Shown here: piece by piece, positions 6,925-9,888 of the stretch
How positions within the stretch are numbered: position 1 is the first letter of the stretch
How the letters are laid out: each line of letters opens with the position of its first letter
From: an uncultured Arcobacter sp.
Lineage (GTDB): Bacteria; Campylobacterota; Campylobacteria; Campylobacterales; Arcobacteraceae
Direction: 5' to 3'
NCBI GenBank assembly: GCA_913062735.1
Contig: CAJXWI010000053.1
Span: 1-9,888 of the forward strand
Length of the DNA: 9,888 nt
Position numbers and translations under genes: made by a program
Notes under the pieces: generated by a model
The model's input: the letters and a program-made list of their open reading frames with translations, nothing else
Database searches by the model: none
What the model was told of the DNA's origin: nothing

Positions 6925-7998
6925 ATGACGTTATTTAGTAAAACTACTAAGTTTCTTATTGCTGCTACTGTTGTTGCTGGTTTAACAACGGCTGCTACTG
7001 CAAAAGAAAAAGTATATAAATGGAAATTGGCAACTACTTGGGGGCCAACATTATCACCCTTCATTGACGCACCAAAAAACATGGCTAAAATGGTTAAAGA
7101 AATGTCTAATGGAAGACTTCTTATTAGAGTAGATGCTTCTAATAAACATAAAGCGGCTTTAGGTATTTTAGATATGGTTAAAGGTGGTCAGTATGATATG
7201 GGTCATAGTGCATCATATTATTGGAAGGGAAAAGATATTAATACTTTACCTTTTACAACTATGCCTTTTGGTATGACTGCTCCTGAGCAATACGCATGGT
7301 TTTACTACGGTGGTGGTATGGACTTAATGCAAAAAGTATACAAAAAACATAAAGTATTATCTTTTCCTGGTGGAAACACTGGAAATCAAATGGGTGGATG
7401 GTTCAGAAAAGAAATTAAATCATTAGAAGATTTAAAAGGTCTTAAAATGAGAATTCCTGGATTTGCTGGTGAAGTTATGGCTAAATTAGGTCTTACTGTA
7501 ACTAACATTCCTTCAGGTGAATTATATACATCACTAGAGAGAGGTACAATTGATGCTCTTGAATGGGTTGGCCCTGGAATGGATATCAAAATGGGATTCC
7601 ATAAAGTAGCTCCTTACTATTATACAGGATGGCATGAACCAGGTACTGAATTACAGTATTTAATTAATGAGAAAAAATTCAACAAATTACCAAAAGATTT
7701 ACAAAAAATCTTAATCACTGCTGTTAGATTAACTGCTTATGACATGTATGCTCAAAATTATGCAATGTCTGCTGAAGCATGGGATAAAATGGGTAAAGAA
7801 TATCCAAACATTAAAGTTAAAACTTTTCCTAAATCTGTAATGGATGCTATGAAAAAAACAAACAAAGAATTATTAATTGAAAAAACTAAAGGGCAACCTT
7901 TATTAAAAGAAATTTTAGACTCACAAGCTGCTTTCCAAAAGAAAGCAAGAGAATGGACTAAAATGTCTGACTTCTTATACTTAAAAGACAACTTATAA
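6925..7998 (+). CDS. dctP: TRAP transporter periplasmic substrate-binding protein, 2-oxoacid/lactate-type (DctP family)
   Basis: This is a 357-residue periplasmic protein that captures a carboxylate and delivers it to the DctQM membrane complex. A Sec signal peptide is clear: basic start, hydrophobic run 11-20 and a likely cleavage after ATA at residue 26. The mature part shows the DctP fold marks: KLATTWGPT (34-42), QYDMGHSASYYW (89-100), NQMGGWFRKEI (154-164), LKGLKMRIPGFAGEV (170-184) and DALEWVGPGMD (210-220). Arg176 in MRIPG is the family's conserved carboxylate-binding arginine. The QMGGWFRKE and WVGPG motifs resemble TakP and related proteins that bind 2-oxoacids or lactate with a metal ion, rather than the C4-dicarboxylate or sialic-acid branches. 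Start choice is supported by AAGGAG at 6914-6919. A strong terminator follows the gene. Family is certain; lactate or pyruvate as ligand is likely but inferred. Confidence 0.93.
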   Translation: MTLFSKTTKFLIAATVVAGLTTAATAKEKVYKWKLATTWGPTLSPFIDAPKNMAKMVKEMSNGRLLIRVDASNKHKAALGILDMVKGGQYDMGHSASYYWKGKDINTLPFTTMPFGMTAPEQYAWFYYGGGMDLMQKVYKKHKVLSFPGGNTGNQMGGWFRKEIKSLEDLKGLKMRIPGFAGEVMAKLGLTVTNIPSGELYTSLERGTIDALEWVGPGMDIKMGFHKVAPYYYTGWHEPGTELQYLINEKKFNKLPKDLQKILITAVRLTAYDMYAQNYAMSAEAWDKMGKEYPNIKVKTFPKSVMDAMKKTNKELLIEKTKGQPLLKEILDSQAAFQKKAREWTKMSDFLYLKDNL

Positions 7999-8005
7999 GA
8001 TAAGT

Positions 8006-8033
8006 ATTTTTCCCCTTAGGGGAAAAATCTTTT
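8006..8033 (+). terminator. Rho-independent terminator after dctP
   Basis: A perfect 10-bp stem, ATTTTTCCCC (8006-8015) and GGGGAAAAAT (8019-8028), closes a three-base loop TTA and is followed by CTTTT. It starts seven bases after the dctP stop. The GC-rich top of the stem next to the loop and the U-rich tail fit an intrinsic terminator. Since dctQ and dctM lie downstream on the same strand, it would reduce or block read-through and keep dctP expression above that of the membrane subunits. Confidence 0.87.
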
Positions 8034-8101
8034 ACTAAAATATTAAACAAATAAACAACACTTTTAATTATACTTATACGGAACAAAATTTATAAAAGAA
8101 T

Positions 8102-8114
8102 ATGACATTGTCAT
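8102..8114. repeat. 13-base palindrome in the dctP-dctQ gap
   Basis: ATGACA (8102-8107) and TGTCAT (8109-8114) are exact reverse complements around one T. The site also contains TTGTCA (8108-8113), one base from the -35 consensus, but it stands 22 bases from the TATAAT at 8136, too far for a standard promoter. A T-run follows immediately (8114-8120), so a small extra terminator is also possible, though the stem would be short. An operator for dctQM is the more natural reading. Confidence 0.45.
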
Positions 8115-8135
8115 TTTTTTGTAATAATAATTCAG

Positions 8136-8147
8136 TATAATTATAAT
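8136..8147 (+). promoter_or_regulatory. Candidate -10 elements for dctQM
   Basis: Two perfect TATAAT hexamers abut at 8136-8141 and 8142-8147, downstream of a T-rich stretch (8114-8120), as is usual for Campylobacterota housekeeping promoters, which lack a conserved -35. They lie about 45 bases before the dctQ ATG. Because the terminator after dctP should limit read-through, dctQM needs its own start, which supports this call. Confidence 0.5.
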
Positions 8148-8168
8148 TATTTTTATAAAAAAATAATT
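8145..8168. repeat. All-AT 10-bp inverted repeat in the dctQ leader
   Basis: AATTATTTTT (8145-8154) and AAAAATAATT (8159-8168) are exact reverse complements around ATAA. The stem is entirely A-T, lies 13 bases before the AAGGA ribosome-binding site at 8182-8186 and overlaps the second TATAAT. In such an AT-rich spacer it may be coincidental. Confidence 0.3.
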
Positions 8169-8192
8169 TGATAGAAGAGAAAAGGAATTTTT

Positions 8193-8768
8193 ATGTTATT
8201 AAAAGTAGAAAAAGCCTTCGATAAATTTGCAGATCTTATTGGAGCAGTTACTTCAATGGCAATAGTGCTTATGATTATGAATGTAACATATGACGTTGTT
8301 ATGAGGTATTTTTTTAAATCTGGCTCAATTGCTTTCCAAGAAATGGAATGGCACTTGTTCTCAGTTGTTATTTTACTGGGAATGGCTTATACACTAAAAG
8401 AAGATGGTCATGTTAGAGTGGATTTAATCTATGATAGATTATCACCTAATAAAAAAGCAATGATTAATATGATTGGAGTAGTTACTTTTATTTATCCTTT
8501 AGCTATTTTAATTGGTTTAGCTTCTGTTCCTTTTGTGGTTGAAACATTTCAATCAGGGGAAATATCAGGTGATCCAGGTGGACTTACACACAGATGGATA
8601 GTTAAAGCACTTATTCCTTTATCCTTTTTACTTTTATTTATAACTGCAACAGGCTATTTTATAAAAAACCTTAATACATATAGAGGTTTGCATAAAATGG
8701 AAGAACACGGAATTAAAGAAGAAATTGAAGCAATAAAAAGTAGCATACATAAGGAAGAAACCAAATGA
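8193..8768 (+). CDS. dctQ: TRAP transporter small membrane subunit (DctQ family)
   Basis: This is a 191-residue integral membrane protein with four predicted helices, at about 12-34, 52-68, 89-113 and 135-158. Family marks are YDVVMRYFF at 33-41 after helix 1, QEMEWHLFSVV at 49-59 and DGHVRVDLIYDRL at 71-83. DctQ pairs with DctM in the inner membrane and helps dock the periplasmic binding protein; TRAP transport is driven by ion gradients rather than ATP. The tail after residue 160 is charged and probably cytoplasmic. AAGGA at 8182-8186 supports the start. The stop TGA overlaps the dctM ATG (ATGA at 8765-8768), so both membrane subunits are translated together. Product identity is firm despite the low conservation usual for this subunit. 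Confidence 0.9.
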   Translation: MLLKVEKAFDKFADLIGAVTSMAIVLMIMNVTYDVVMRYFFKSGSIAFQEMEWHLFSVVILLGMAYTLKEDGHVRVDLIYDRLSPNKKAMINMIGVVTFIYPLAILIGLASVPFVVETFQSGEISGDPGGLTHRWIVKALIPLSFLLLFITATGYFIKNLNTYRGLHKMEEHGIKEEIEAIKSSIHKEETK

Positions 8769-9888
8769 TTGGTATAATTATGTTTTTTACAGCATTGTGT
8801 ATGCTGTTAATTGGTTTTCCTGTAGCTTTTACTTTTGGAGCGGTTTCTGTTATGTTTGGGCTAATTGCCGGAATTGTAGAAATTGGTTTTGACGAAGGTT
8901 TTATTGTTGGTTTATTAGAAGGTCTTGAAGAAGGCGTTGCAATGTTTGACTTCATGCCTTTTAGAATCTATTCTATTATGCAAAACACTATTTTAATGGC
9001 CATTCCTATGTTTATTTTTATGGGAATCGTTTTACAAAAAACTGGTTTAGCTGAACGATTATTAGAATCAATGGGCTTTTTGTTTGGAGAAATTAGAGGT
9101 GGAGTTGCAATATCTACTGTACTTGTAGGATCACTTCTTGCTGCATCAACTGGTGTTGTTGGAGCTTCTGTTGTTGCTATGGGAGTTATTTCACTTCCTG
9201 TAATGATGAAATATAAATACAATACAGAATTAGCAACTGGAACTATTTGTGCTTCTGGTACCTTGGGTCAGATTATTCCTCCTTCTATTGTATTAATTAT
9301 TCTAGGAGATGTATTCCAAGTTCCTGTTGGAGATTTATTTGCAGCAGCACTTGGCCCTGGGGTTATGTTAGTTGCATGTTATATTATTTTTATTATGATT
9401 GTTGCGTATTTGAACCCAAGCATGGCTCCAGCAATTCCTGCTGATCCAAGCAGAGGAGACAAAAAAGCACAAGTATTTAGAGCTTTAAAAGATATTATTC
9501 CTTCATTAACATTAATTTTAATGGTTTTAGGTTCTATTTTTGCAGGTATTGCAACACCAACTGAATCAGCAGCAGTGGGATGTTTAGGTGCAGTTTTATT
9601 AGCACTTCTTTATAAATCCTTCTCATTTGGAATGATAAGACTTGCTGCAAAAGAATCAGTAACTATTACTTCAATGGTTTTTGCTATTTTAATTGGAGCT
9701 ACGGCTTTCTCTATGGTATTTACGTATACTGGGGGAGAAGAATTAGTTGAACACTTTATGACAAACTTACCAGGAGATACGGTATGGGCTTTTGTTATTT
9801 TTACAATGTTAGCTATTTTTATACTTGGATTTTTTATTGATTTTGTTGAAATTTCATATATTATTATTCCTATCTTAATTCCTATTTC
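8765..9888 (+). CDS. dctM: TRAP transporter large membrane subunit (DctM family), partial, cut by the window end
   Basis: The ATG at 8765 opens a frame that stays open to the window end, giving 374 complete codons; DctM proteins usually have about 425-450 residues, so the C-terminus is missing only because the window stops. It is the ion-coupled transport channel of the TRAP system. Family marks are MAIPMFIFMGIVL (78-90), the highly conserved loop AASTGVVGASVVAMG (126-140), TICASGTLGQIIPPSIVLI (160-178) and IATPTESAAVG (262-272). FFIDFVEISYIIIPI at 356-370 resembles the branch that accompanies TakP-type binding proteins. Many hydrophobic helices are evident. AAGGA at 8751-8755, inside dctQ, is the ribosome-binding site. 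Together with dctP and dctQ it completes the transporter. Confidence 0.94.
   Translation, partial: MIGIIMFFTALCMLLIGFPVAFTFGAVSVMFGLIAGIVEIGFDEGFIVGLLEGLEEGVAMFDFMPFRIYSIMQNTILMAIPMFIFMGIVLQKTGLAERLLESMGFLFGEIRGGVAISTVLVGSLLAASTGVVGASVVAMGVISLPVMMKYKYNTELATGTICASGTLGQIIPPSIVLIILGDVFQVPVGDLFAAALGPGVMLVACYIIFIMIVAYLNPSMAPAIPADPSRGDKKAQVFRALKDIIPSLTLILMVLGSIFAGIATPTESAAVGCLGAVLLALLYKSFSFGMIRLAAKESVTITSMVFAILIGATAFSMVFTYTGGEELVEHFMTNLPGDTVWAFVIFTMLAIFILGFFIDFVEISYIIIPILIPI

Noticed and set aside
6900..7991. Reverse-strand open frames over dctP (6900-7082, 7386-7589, 7758-7991)
   Set aside because: They are shadows of the dctP reading frame; the + strand protein has a signal peptide and full family motifs.
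8713..9444. Reverse-strand frames at 8713-8955 and 8968-9222 and a + frame at 9247-9444
   Set aside because: All lie inside dctM, whose own frame is open to the end of the window and encodes a clear DctM protein; the alternatives are low-complexity Ser/Thr/Pro/Ile or Cys/Tyr-rich products with no support.

Overview
The window is AT-rich, and every convincing gene is on the + strand. The gene content suggests a Campylobacterota (epsilonproteobacterial) organism of the Arcobacter group: LutABC in place of a flavin-only lactate dehydrogenase, a histidine kinase with an 'IAHQW' H-box, short intergenic spaces and strong AT bias. This assignment is an inference from style, not from a marker gene.

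Layout. (1) 102-1102: a zinc-dependent deoxycytidylate deaminase-like protein, with a class I SAM-dependent methyltransferase coupled to it by a 1-base overlap. (2) 1103-1252: a 150-bp intergenic region with three inverted repeats, the likely control region of the next operon. (3) 1253-3949: lutA-lutB-lutC, the three-subunit iron-sulfur L-lactate oxidation complex, with overlapping genes. (4) 3985-6811: a two-component system made of a membrane histidine kinase whose periplasmic sensor resembles an ABC-transporter substrate-binding protein, overlapping an OmpR-type response regulator. (5) 6925-9888: a tripartite TRAP transporter. dctP (periplasmic binding protein) is followed by a strong intrinsic terminator and a 194-bp gap with its own TATAAT elements, then dctQ and dctM. 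dctM runs off the end of the window.

How they may work together: DctP has the sequence hallmarks of the 2-oxoacid/lactate-binding TRAP group (TakP-like). The neighbouring Lut enzymes oxidise lactate to pyruvate, and no LctP/LldP-type lactate permease is present here. The simplest reading is one catabolic module that senses a small carboxylate (two-component system), imports it (TRAP) and oxidises it (Lut). Lut identity and TRAP class rest on clear motifs. The substrate link and the regulatory link are inferences.

I found no CRISPR array, tRNA, rRNA, insertion sequence or phage gene, and no coding sequence that looks like an entirely new system. The most interesting parts are the gene combination and the non-coding structures: the long inverted repeat before dctP, the terminator-promoter arrangement splitting dctP from dctQM, and the repeats before lutA.
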